Below the pieces are notes generated by a model. It searched no databases. It worked only from the letters and a program-made list of their open reading frames with translations, and was not told where the DNA came from. Position numbers and translations under genes: made by a program. DNA of 6,755 nt from Blastocatellia bacterium (lineage in GTDB: Bacteria > Acidobacteriota > Blastocatellia > Chloracidobacteriales > JADJPF01): assembly GCA_023265235.1 (NCBI GenBank), contig JAHFUF010000282.1, positions 1 through 6,755 on the forward strand. Direction: 5' to 3'. Shown here piece after piece: positions 1 to 6,600 of this stretch (the stretch's first letter is position 1; every line of letters starts with the position of its first letter).

Positions 1-1488
1 TTCTTTAACAGCTTGCCAAAAACTTTCTCTAGCATTTTCCCAATCTCCTTGTTGATAATAACGAAATCCTGATTCAAACCCACGTAGCGCGACTAAAGAA
101 TTGGTGACTAAATCAACAACTTTAGGGGCTTCAATATCCTCTCTATTTAAGTGTAGCTCTCTTTCAATACGTAAGGCTATTTCATCTATTAATCCAAATA
201 TTTCATCCTGAGAACGTTTAGCCACTAGGGAGAAATTTAGTTGTCCACTACTTACTTCATAAGCATGGATTGAAAAAGACATATTGCTATTTAAGAAAGT
301 AAAAGAGCTAAGGAAAAACCGCTCTACACCTACTCTGTGGGCAATCTCCCAAGACATAGGTTTATCAACATCTTGTTCTAAGTCATAATTTAGCTGATAA
401 AACACATCTGCTAGCTGACGATGGCTAACTACATCTAAACCAACATTCCAACTTAACCTAGCGATTAAAAGTTCTACTAGAGCAACCCTATACCAAGCCA
501 ATTCCACACTACCTGTAAGGTTGTCTGGATAAAGAATTACTACTGAGGGACGAGTAATAACAGGAGAAATTATAGGCTCAGGAGAAAATACTGTTGGAAG
601 CAATTCATTGTCTGTTGGATTAATTAATACTTCTAAGCGTCTATGCAACTGTCTTAGATCTTTAAGCAGGCCATCAGCGTCTTGATAACGAGTAGAAGGA
701 TCTTTTTCCAAGCAACGATTAATTAAAAACTGAAAATGGCTAACTGCGCCTGAAGATAACTCGTTAAGAGGCAGAGGATTAGCCCCAATAATTTCATAAG
801 CAATGTCTATTGCTTTTTGCCCACTAAAAGGAACTTGCCCTGTAAGCATTTCATATAAAAGTATACCAAATGAAAAAATGTCACTACGGTGATCTATTAT
901 TGGTAGGTGTTGTATTTGTTCTGGAGACATATACCTTACAGTCCCAAGTACAATGCTATTTTCTGTTTTTATTATCTGTGAAGGACGACGAGTGCTACCA
1001 CCAGAAGTAACTTCCATATCTAGGAATTTAGCTAACCCAAAGTCTAGTACTTTTACATAGCCATCTGGCCGAATCATAATATTTTCTGGCTTTATATCTC
1101 TATGAATAATCCCTGCTAAATGTGCGACTTTAAGGGCTTTAACTACTTGAGTTGCAACTTCTAAAACTACAGGTACTGGTAATGCGCTACCTTGAAATTT
1201 TTGTCTAAGTGTTTGGCCATCAACAAATTCCGTAGCAATAAAACATTGTCCTTCTTCTTCACCAATTTCATAAACAGTAATAATGTTAGGGTGGTTAAGT
1301 GCAGAGGCTATACGAGCTTCTTGCATAAAACGTTGGCGTTTAGCTTCATCTAGCATTGCATTAGAATGAAGTATTTTTAGTGCAATAGTACGATCTAGAC
1401 GAGGGTCAAAAGCCTTGTAAACATTGCCCATGCCACCTATACCTATATGCTCTAAAATCGTGTAATGTGATACTTTAGTGCCAATCAT
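1..1488 (-). CDS. Ser/Thr protein kinase with TolB-like domain and start of TPR region (3' end cut by window edge)
   Basis: The gene reads without interruption for 496 codons from ATG at 1488-1486 to the window edge, so the C-terminus is missing. It is a Hanks-type kinase that phosphorylates Ser/Thr on unknown partners. The glycine loop GIGGMGNVYKA (residues 16-26), the ATP lysine K38 (in IALKIL), the helix-C glutamate E57, HRDIKPEN (129-136, catalytic D131), DFG (149-151), SPE in place of APE (188-190) and the RSDIFSFG helix (201-208) are all present, so it should be active. Residues about 315-450 look like the TolB-like/FlgO-like domain often found after such kinases (VVILYPDNLTGSVELAW, then VGVERFFLSSF). 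From about 460 a TPR-like segment begins (ALRGFESGFRYYQQGDWENA). No transmembrane helix is visible up to residue 496, although relatives often have one between kinase and sensor; this part therefore looks cytosolic. No good Shine-Dalgarno precedes the ATG. The start is chosen because the kinase fold begins at once (SHYTILEHIG). The gene lies 69 nt behind the 803-residue gene, with a hairpin between. Confidence 0.95.
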   Translation of the reverse strand, partial: MIGTKVSHYTILEHIGIGGMGNVYKAFDPRLDRTIALKILHSNAMLDEAKRQRFMQEARIASALNHPNIITVYEIGEEEGQCFIATEFVDGQTLRQKFQGSALPVPVVLEVATQVVKALKVAHLAGIIHRDIKPENIMIRPDGYVKVLDFGLAKFLDMEVTSGGSTRRPSQIIKTENSIVLGTVRYMSPEQIQHLPIIDHRSDIFSFGILLYEMLTGQVPFSGQKAIDIAYEIIGANPLPLNELSSGAVSHFQFLINRCLEKDPSTRYQDADGLLKDLRQLHRRLEVLINPTDNELLPTVFSPEPIISPVITRPSVVILYPDNLTGSVELAWYRVALVELLIARLSWNVGLDVVSHRQLADVFYQLNYDLEQDVDKPMSWEIAHRVGVERFFLSSFTFLNSNMSFSIHAYEVSSGQLNFSLVAKRSQDEIFGLIDEIALRIERELHLNREDIEAPKVVDLVTNSLVALRGFESGFRYYQQGDWENARESFWQAVKE

Positions 1489-1511
1489 TTTTTATCTGCC
1501 ATTAAAGCTAT

Positions 1512-1540
1512 GAATAAAGGGCAGACACATAGGTCTGCCC
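1512..1540 (-). terminator. Terminator-like hairpin after the 803-residue gene
   Basis: On the minus strand the 8-bp GC-rich stem of repeat copy 1 is followed directly by TTTATTC, as in a factor-independent terminator with a short, imperfect U tract. It lies 18 nt past the stop codon of the 803-residue gene and about 24 nt before the kinase start. It may end or weaken transcription of the lipoprotein operon before the kinase. The interrupted T run makes the strength uncertain. Confidence 0.5.
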
Positions 1541-1544
1541 CTAC
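1519..1544 (-). repeat. Palindromic dispersed repeat, copy 1
   Basis: Read on the minus strand this 26-bp element is GTAG, stem GGGCAGAC, loop CTATGT, stem GTCTGCCC, giving a perfect 8-bp stem. It starts 13 nt after the TAA of the 803-residue gene and has that gene's orientation. It belongs to the same family as the copies at 6545-6570 and 6601-6626: flanks and loop are identical, and the two middle stem pairs differ but remain paired. A short second hairpin (CCCC, TAC, GGGG at 1538-1548, then five T on the plus strand) overlaps its edge. Confidence 0.85.
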
Positions 1545-1557
1545 GGGGTTTTTAGGT

Positions 1558-3969
1558 TTATTGATCACCAAAAAAGTATGGGGTTTTCTTAGTCCAAGCA
1601 TCATTAGGAAAGTTTTTATGTAGGACTTGAAAAGCCGTTTTAGAAAACTGAAGTGTCTTTTTGTCTACACAACCATAGCGAGTTGACTTTATAGCTAAAT
1701 GTAAGCTTTCTGGAACACGAGGGTCTGTAAGGTTAGCTTTTGCCCATTTTACCACTTCATCACATAAATAGTTTGGTGCTGTACCTAAACTAGCTAGTTT
1801 TGTTTGTTCTGCTTGTGCTTGAGTTAGGAGCGTTTTAGTTAAAAAAGTAGGGGTTTCCTCTTTTTGTGGTTTAGGATTGCCTTCACTATCACGCTCTACT
1901 CGTGAATATACTGAACTAGCAGCATCTGTAGGATCAAAAGAACACCACCAATTATCACGAAAACTATTAATTACACCTATTGCATCTTCTCTATCTACAT
2001 TAGAATCAACAATTGGCCTTGTAGCTGGAAACCTAAGTATTAAAAAGATTCCTGCAAACTTTCTAGACTCAGGTGAAATGGCCTTAAGATAATCACTTAA
2101 GCTTTCTTTAAGTTCAGGAATTAATTTTCCTAGTTCTTGTGCTGCTACTTTACCTATTTCTTCATTTTCTAAAATCACTGCTCTTACCCAAGTAGCCATC
2201 ACCAACCGTTTACGTAAAGATACTGGCAAATTTTGATTTAAAGCAGCTTCTTTTATCAAAGAAAGAGAAAAATACTTGTTCATAATTGCAGTTGAATCAA
2301 TATCAAATAGTATTTTAGGCTTTGCTTTTAGTTTTTTTTCTGTTTTTTCTTCTTCCTCTTGATACTGATCTGGAATTTCCCTATTGTCATAAAAATAACC
2401 TTCTCCAGCTACAGTACGTTCAGCATACCTAAGAAATTCATCTAGGTTACGTGCAAGTAGCATTCTTTGAGAATATAGCTGGTTGCGGCCAGAAAGCGGT
2501 AGGTTTGTGACAAGTATTTTGTCAAGCTCTGTTAGTGCTTCTATATTTTTTCCTGCTTCTTTTAGCAAACGTACTTTATGAAAAACGATGCTAGGAAAAG
2601 CGGCGGAGCTAGTAGAGATTTTATCTGCGGCTAATAATAATTCTGATACTTTTGCATGTTTACTATCAATCTTACTTAGTGCAGACACTAGCCACGGTGT
2701 TGACCTAGTTTTTTCCCATTTCTCTAAAGCATAATTTAACGCGCCAGGATTATTTAACTGAAAATTAAGCACCCAATCTGTTAAGTCATTTTTTCCTAAC
2801 ACATCAGATAACCGCTTAGTAACTATGCTTTTAGGCAAGTCATAATCATAAGGATCATCTGCTAACCCATCTAAGAGGCTAGTAAGACCATCTAAGTCTT
2901 GTCCAAAGCTTTTACCATCTCGTTTTGTTAAACCCTCTACATACTTAGTTAAGAGTTTTGTTGGTTCTAAGCGGAAACTTACATATTTATTTAAGCGACG
3001 TGCAGCAGGGTGATACTCCGCTAATTCAGGATTAGCTAAAACACTTTTTATTTGTGTTTCTGCCTGTAACATTATATTTCGGTCAAAATAGCCTTGGAAA
3101 GAAATGTCTTTGTTTGGCGGCAAACTAAGCATTGCTTTACGAACCAAACATCTAGCAACTAGGTAAGGAGCAACCTTTTGCCAAGGCGATAATGTATCGT
3201 TACTTATTTGTCTAAACAGTTTTGCAGCCTCATCAAAGTCTTCTCGATAAAATCTCGCTGCCGCAATCTGATAAGCACGGTCGGCCTTTGCTCTTGGGCT
3301 ACTACTAGATTTTATTGGACTAGGTATTGCACCTAGCTCAGAACAATTAGAAAACACCTGATCTTGTGCGACTACCCATTCCTTTACTTCTGGGTTATCA
3401 GCACCTAGGGTTTTTATTTTTTCTTCTAAGGTCTTGGCTGCAGTGCCAAAAGCGTTATCTTTACAATTTAAGTAGTCAACATAAATGTCTGGGTATGAAA
3501 CATTTTTGCTAGTCTGTAAATATTTCTCAAGCTCTGTAGCAACAACTTTTTTCCTAGCTTCTAACCACACATCTGAACTTCCTATTGCTTGATACTTATC
3601 TTCATCCTCATCCTCACTAGTAGAAAGGCTACTTGCCTTAAACGCTTTAGCATCTTCTTCTGTTACTGCATCTGTACCCAACCTGTCATACCATAGATTT
3701 AATACAGATTTTTGTTCTTTTGTGCCAAGTTTTTCATCATTTAAGTAACGATATGCTACAACTAAATAAGAGCGAGCATACTCTGGTTTTAATACTCCTA
3801 TTTCACCATTAGCAAAGGCTTCTAGCGGCAAATCAGGATGTGCTGAATAAGTAAAAATTGCTGTACTAAAATTTGGCCCACAACTAAGTAAAGTAGGCGT
3901 AATATAACATACCGCTATGGTTAAGGCGATTAATAGAATTATTCTACGTAATCTTATTTTGTTTGCCAT
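1558..3969 (-). CDS. Large predicted lipoprotein of unknown function, helical/TPR-like (803 aa)
   Basis: I do not recognise a named function. The N-terminus has a basic start (KIRLRR), a hydrophobic stretch (residues 10-28) and a lipobox-like LLSC with Cys30, followed by GPNF, so the protein is probably exported and lipidated. The mature start (HPDLPLEAFANGEIGVLKP, then YARSYLVVAYRYL) and the end (DPRVPESLHLAI, STRYGC, AFQVLHKNFPNDAWT) resemble conserved ends I recall from large uncharacterised bacterial proteins. The middle is almost wholly helical. Residues 228-262 (RAYQIAAARFYREDFDEAAK) read like a TPR-type helix pair, and 455-490 may be another. An acidic tract (117-124) and a charged linker (537-552) look disordered. 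A WWC motif sits at 674-676, with further Cys at 736 and 767. The start is supported by an AAGGTGG site. The gene overlaps the DUF3142 gene by 16 bp, which suggests coupled translation and a shared complex. A scaffold or partner-binding role in the envelope is inference only. Confidence 0.85.
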   Translation of the reverse strand: MANKIRLRRIILLIALTIAVCYITPTLLSCGPNFSTAIFTYSAHPDLPLEAFANGEIGVLKPEYARSYLVVAYRYLNDEKLGTKEQKSVLNLWYDRLGTDAVTEEDAKAFKASSLSTSEDEDEDKYQAIGSSDVWLEARKKVVATELEKYLQTSKNVSYPDIYVDYLNCKDNAFGTAAKTLEEKIKTLGADNPEVKEWVVAQDQVFSNCSELGAIPSPIKSSSSPRAKADRAYQIAAARFYREDFDEAAKLFRQISNDTLSPWQKVAPYLVARCLVRKAMLSLPPNKDISFQGYFDRNIMLQAETQIKSVLANPELAEYHPAARRLNKYVSFRLEPTKLLTKYVEGLTKRDGKSFGQDLDGLTSLLDGLADDPYDYDLPKSIVTKRLSDVLGKNDLTDWVLNFQLNNPGALNYALEKWEKTRSTPWLVSALSKIDSKHAKVSELLLAADKISTSSAAFPSIVFHKVRLLKEAGKNIEALTELDKILVTNLPLSGRNQLYSQRMLLARNLDEFLRYAERTVAGEGYFYDNREIPDQYQEEEEKTEKKLKAKPKILFDIDSTAIMNKYFSLSLIKEAALNQNLPVSLRKRLVMATWVRAVILENEEIGKVAAQELGKLIPELKESLSDYLKAISPESRKFAGIFLILRFPATRPIVDSNVDREDAIGVINSFRDNWWCSFDPTDAASSVYSRVERDSEGNPKPQKEETPTFLTKTLLTQAQAEQTKLASLGTAPNYLCDEVVKWAKANLTDPRVPESLHLAIKSTRYGCVDKKTLQFSKTAFQVLHKNFPNDAWTKKTPYFFGDQ

Positions 3970-4757
3970 ATTTCCACCTTTTGTAGTAAATCATTTAATA
4001 ACTCTGCTGACCAAGATCGTTCAGCAAAAATATATACACGTCTTTCTGCTGGTAACCAAGGAAGTTCTGAATCTGTAGAAATACCAAAACTTGTACTAGT
4101 ATTTTGTGAAGTAAAATCTTTTTTTGCTGCTAAATAGTTTAATACTCGCTCTTTATCTGCACCCATACGAAAAAGCATTGGTACAGCCTCATCAATTGGT
4201 AGGTCAGCAACCCAATTATCATAAATTGCCCAAGAAGCTAGTGCAGTAATAGAAAGCATATAATTACTAGGTAGTAAGTCACGTAACTTTACTAGTAAAC
4301 TGCGGTAAAAGCTCCGTTCTGACTCTTTAGCATCAAAATCTATTTGCAGTCCAACTACCCCTTTTAGCTTTGTTAGAGCAATAATTGCTTCTAAAACCTT
4401 TTCTTGTTGCTCTAGTGAAAAAACAGGTTTTAGGTAACGGTCTGTTTCTATTCTCACTACTGCAACCAAGCTAGTATCTGGAGGAACTTCTAAAGGTTGA
4501 AACCTAGAGCGAATGTCTAGTTCGGTTGCTTTTAAGGAAATAGTTTTAGCTAAAAATGCTACTCCAGTAGTTTTAGGGTCGATAAACTTTAGATTTTCTG
4601 CTCTCTCCCATGCCCAAAGCATTACTTTAGGAAGTTTTGCTAGTCGCTCATTATTTTTAGACAGTAGTTTTTGTTGATTAGGCTTTGCCATCAACCAGCA
4701 AAAACCTAATAGAAACGCTATTACCAATACTAATATTAGTTTTACTCTACCTAACAT
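3954..4757 (-). CDS. DUF3142-type membrane-anchored protein (267 aa)
   Basis: The sequence matches what I know of DUF3142 (Pfam), a family without an assigned reaction. An N-terminal hydrophobic helix (residues 5-24) acts as a signal anchor or signal peptide. Cys20 is preceded by Phe and does not form a lipobox. Family landmarks appear in order: LPKVMLWAWERAENL (42-56), GVAFLA (65-70), LVAVVRIE (97-104), GLQIDFDAKESERSFY (136-151), SITALASW (169-176), DEAVPMLFRMG (189-199) and GISTD (225-229). The order of strands, with acidic residues at the strand end QIDFD, recalls a TIM-barrel glycoside hydrolase (the GH18-like DxD pattern), so a polysaccharide-active role is conceivable but unproven. The length looks complete. 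No Shine-Dalgarno is visible before the ATG, which lies 11 nt after the propeller gene, so translation may depend on that gene. Its last 16 bp overlap the next gene. Confidence 0.88.
   Translation of the reverse strand: MLGRVKLILVLVIAFLLGFCWLMAKPNQQKLLSKNNERLAKLPKVMLWAWERAENLKFIDPKTTGVAFLAKTISLKATELDIRSRFQPLEVPPDTSLVAVVRIETDRYLKPVFSLEQQEKVLEAIIALTKLKGVVGLQIDFDAKESERSFYRSLLVKLRDLLPSNYMLSITALASWAIYDNWVADLPIDEAVPMLFRMGADKERVLNYLAAKKDFTSQNTSTSFGISTDSELPWLPAERRVYIFAERSWSAELLNDLLQKVEIWQTK
3974..3980 (-). promoter_or_regulatory. Ribosome binding site of the 803-residue gene, inside the DUF3142 gene
   Basis: The minus strand reads AAGGTGG four bases before the ATG at 3969-3967. The site lies within the last codons of the upstream DUF3142 gene, whose stop (3956-3954) falls after the new start. 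This fixes the start of the 803-residue protein and suggests that its translation is coupled to that of the upstream gene. Confidence 0.7.
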
Positions 4758-4768
4758 AAATTTTTAGT

Positions 4769-5827
4769 TTATTCAGCCTTTTCCATTTCATAATGGAGTA
4801 AAAGACCATTGTTACCATATGCCCAACCAGAATTAATGTCTAAAAATTTTATCCTTGTAATATTAGCAAGATCTGGTTCTTCCAACCTTGGTTTTATATG
4901 CTCCCACTTTTGACCACCATTTTGCGATACCATTAATTTACCTTTGTCCCCTGCTGCCCAAGCAGTAGTTTCATTTACCCAGTAAACATCATTTAAATAA
5001 GCACCTTTTACTTTTATTGGCTTCCAAGTCGCTCCACCATCTTCAGTTAGACCAATATAACCATCACCTACAATGGTGCCGCGTTTTTCATTTACAAAAG
5101 AAATACCATTAATTGAAGGGCGAGTCATATCATCAGGCTGTTTTTGCCAAGTCTGGCCACCATCAAGAGTTTTATAAACCCCTGCTTTAGTGTCAGAAGC
5201 CCAACCAAATTTATCATTGAGGAAAAACAATGTCTTTAGCTCGCTAGCAAAAGGATATTCTACTTTTTGCCAGTTTTTACCACCATCTACAGTGCGAATA
5301 AAAATACCTTCTTGGTCAACTGCACTATCTTTTTTACCACCGCCCCAAGCCCAACCTGTCTTTTCATTAATAAATTTCATTTTATTGATTGGGTCTGGTA
5401 CTTCAGTAGGTGCTGTAGGGTTATTATAATTATACTTTATCTTAGATTTGCCAGCCGTTCGTGAAACTGTCCAGTTTACGCCACCATCATTAGTAGTAAG
5501 CACATCTTGAGTTAAATTTAATGCCCAACCCGTTTTATCATTAATAAAATAAACATACTTAATCTTTTGTTCTGCTTGATTAGCCATTGGTATCCAAGTT
5601 AGGCCACCATCATTAGTTTGCAAGATTTGCCAACCTTCAGTAGCTTCTGGGCCTTTTTCAAACCAACCCGTAAGCCATCCAGATTGAGGAGAAACAAAAT
5701 TAAGCTCAAAAAAAGTGTTTTGCGTACCAGTATTAGCAGGTAACCATGTTCCTAAAGGAATGGCTTTTTCACAAGCAGATATAGTTAATACTAGTATAAT
5801 CAATAAAATAACAAAATATTTTCTCAT
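4769..5827 (-). CDS. YCF48/BNR-type beta-propeller lipoprotein (352 aa)
   Basis: The N-terminus is a clear lipoprotein signal: MRKYF, a hydrophobic core, and lipobox ISAC with Cys19 followed by Glu. The rest is a repeat protein of the YCF48/HCF136-like (BNR, sialidase-type Asp-box) propeller class. Six Asp boxes of the form (D/N)GGxxW start at residues 73, 114, 181, 222, 263 and 303. Seven blade-end signatures (GW, AW or G followed by a short strand) lie at 50, 100, 158, 208, 250, 289 and 334, which suggests seven blades. The third interval is longer because of a Pro/Asn-rich insert at about 130-147. No photosynthetic genes are seen, so the plant and cyanobacterial PSII assembly role should not be transferred. 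Such domains in other bacteria are usually exported binding or scaffold modules. It is the first gene of the minus-strand operon, with AGAGG at 5836-5840 eight bases before the ATG. Confidence 0.9.
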   Translation of the reverse strand: MRKYFVILLIILVLTISACEKAIPLGTWLPANTGTQNTFFELNFVSPQSGWLTGWFEKGPEATEGWQILQTNDGGLTWIPMANQAEQKIKYVYFINDKTGWALNLTQDVLTTNDGGVNWTVSRTAGKSKIKYNYNNPTAPTEVPDPINKMKFINEKTGWAWGGGKKDSAVDQEGIFIRTVDGGKNWQKVEYPFASELKTLFFLNDKFGWASDTKAGVYKTLDGGQTWQKQPDDMTRPSINGISFVNEKRGTIVGDGYIGLTEDGGATWKPIKVKGAYLNDVYWVNETTAWAAGDKGKLMVSQNGGQKWEHIKPRLEEPDLANITRIKFLDINSGWAYGNNGLLLHYEMEKAE

Positions 5828-5920
5828 TATTAGAGCCTCTACACTATAAAAATTATTTAGTTATCCACTAATTTACAGAAGTCATTTCTATTCCAAGGTA
5901 AATTTAGATAGTATTGTGTC

Positions 5921-5929
5921 TGGCATAAT
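5921..5929 (+). promoter_or_regulatory. Candidate extended -10 box for the carbonic-anhydrase-like gene
   Basis: The plus strand reads TG, one base, then CATAAT, an extended -10 pattern about 64 bases before the ATG at 5993. No convincing -35 box is seen 16-18 bases upstream. The box shares its bases with the -10 of the opposing promoter candidate. Confidence 0.3.
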
Positions 5930-5952
5930 AGCATAGAAAAAAGCACTGTTAA
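5925..5952 (-). promoter_or_regulatory. Candidate sigma70-type promoter for the lipoprotein operon
   Basis: On the minus strand TTAACA (5952-5947) and TATTAT (5930-5925) are separated by 16 bases. Transcription would begin near 5918 and leave a leader of about 90 nt before the propeller gene. The boxes are close to the consensus, but in AT-rich DNA such matches can arise by chance. Confidence 0.4.
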
Positions 5953-5992
5953 ATTTGATAAAAGCTAATCAGAGCCAAGGACAAAACCCCCA

Positions 5993-6532
5993 ATGAGCAA
6001 ATTACTTGCTGTTTCATCTAAAGAAGATATTCCTATAGCCTATCAAGAAACCCCTATAGGACTTTTTGTTGAATACCATAACTTAAATCGCCCACTTGAC
6101 GTTTTTACTAAAGCACAGTTATTGCTTGGAATGTGTATGGATAACCGTAAACGCATAAACATGCCTGAGAATTTTGCTTATATATTAAGAGTTGGTGGAA
6201 CAAACCTGCGCTACAGTGAATTTAAGGTTTCATACTCAATTGCTGTAGGTGGTGTCAAGTATATTGCCTTACTAGGGCATAATAATTGTGGTATGGTCAA
6301 CCTATTTTCAAGACGTGATATTTTTATCAAAGGCTTAGTGGAAAACGCTGGTTGGGATGAAGAATTAGCTGAACAGCAATTTATGCATTTCGCGCCTATG
6401 TATGAAATTAATAATGAAATTGACTTTGTTTTGAGCGAAGCAAAACGCTTGCGTTCAAGATATCCTAAAATCACCATCGCACCAATGCTTTACCGTGTTG
6501 AAGATAATTTGGTTTATTTTATTAAAGAATAA
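5993..6532 (+). CDS. Beta-carbonic-anhydrase-like protein (179 aa)
   Basis: The protein resembles small beta-class carbonic anhydrases, zinc enzymes that interconvert CO2 and bicarbonate in the cytosol. The three expected zinc ligands are present: Cys48 in the motif CMDNR, then His96 and Cys99 in GHNNCGM. The Asp50-Arg52 dyad that gates the fourth zinc position is also kept. Between them ILRVGGTNLRYSEFKVSYSI matches the family's RNAG-like segment (here RVGGT) and following helix, and GVKYIALLGH is the strand leading to the His. The length is close to that of the compact prokaryotic Cab-type enzymes. No signal peptide is seen. The 47 residues before CMDNR should form the usual N-terminal helices but show no specific motif. 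AAGGA (5977-5981) lies 11 bases before the ATG. The gene is divergent from the lipoprotein operon and convergent with the molybdoenzyme gene, so it is probably transcribed alone. Some members of this superfamily act on CS2 or COS instead, so the substrate is not certain. Confidence 0.85.
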   Translation: MSKLLAVSSKEDIPIAYQETPIGLFVEYHNLNRPLDVFTKAQLLLGMCMDNRKRINMPENFAYILRVGGTNLRYSEFKVSYSIAVGGVKYIALLGHNNCGMVNLFSRRDIFIKGLVENAGWDEELAEQQFMHFAPMYEINNEIDFVLSEAKRLRSRYPKITIAPMLYRVEDNLVYFIKE

Positions 6533-6544
6533 ACATTATCGGAA

Positions 6545-6570
6545 GTAGGGGCGAACCTATGTGTTCGCCC
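6545..6570 (+). repeat. Palindromic dispersed repeat, copy 2
   Basis: GTAG, stem GGGCGAAC, loop CTATGT, stem GTTCGCCC, a perfect 8-bp stem. It begins 12 nt after the TAA of the carbonic-anhydrase-like gene and has the same orientation. Compared with copy 1, stem pairs five and six read G-C and A-T instead of A-T and G-C, so pairing is retained. Confidence 0.88.
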
Positions 6571-6590
6571 TTCTTTATCTTCTTCTTCTT
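6549..6590 (+). terminator. Terminator-like hairpin after the carbonic-anhydrase-like gene
   Basis: The 8-bp GC-rich hairpin of repeat copy 2 is followed by a pyrimidine-only stretch rich in T (TTCTTT, with one A, then TCTTCTTCTT). This fits an intrinsic terminator for the plus-strand gene, although the U tract is broken by C residues. Confidence 0.5.
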
Positions 6591-6600
6591 TATTTTAAGA

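Larger units (their letters stand above)
5828..5992. other. Divergent intergenic region
   Basis: These 165 nt separate the starts of the propeller lipoprotein gene (minus) and the carbonic-anhydrase-like gene (plus). The region is AT-rich and contains the two promoter candidates, which overlap around 5921-5930, and the two ribosome binding sites at its ends. I see no tRNA, riboswitch or strong dyad-symmetric operator in it. Confidence 0.7.

Noticed and set aside
1485..1502. Five-codon open frame (MADKK, stop) whose TGA overlaps the kinase ATG
   Set aside because: The ATGA overlap resembles a coupling leader, but no ribosome binding site precedes it and so short a frame arises easily by chance.
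1877..2092. Plus-strand open frame of 71 codons inside the 803-residue gene
   Set aside because: It is antisense to a well-supported gene, has no recognisable motif and reads like a shadow of the coding frame.
2332..2339. Run of eight A on the coding strand of the 803-residue gene, a possible frameshift site
   Set aside because: The frame stays open on both sides and encodes a plausible charged linker (KTEKKLKAK); no downstream structure or alternative product supports programmed slippage.
3954..4757. DUF3142 protein as a lipoprotein processed at Cys20
   Set aside because: The residue before Cys20 is Phe, which does not fit a lipobox; an anchor or ordinary signal peptide fits better.
5190..5464. 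Two overlapping plus-strand open frames inside the propeller gene
   Set aside because: Both are antisense to the periodic Asp-box coding sequence, which fully explains the DNA; they have no independent support.
4769..5827. Propeller protein as a photosystem II assembly factor
   Set aside because: Only the fold is shared; no photosynthesis genes lie nearby and the neighbours are unknown envelope proteins.
6211..6477. Minus-strand open frame of 88 codons inside the carbonic-anhydrase-like gene
   Set aside because: It is antisense to intact zinc-site motifs and has no domain or ribosome binding site of its own.
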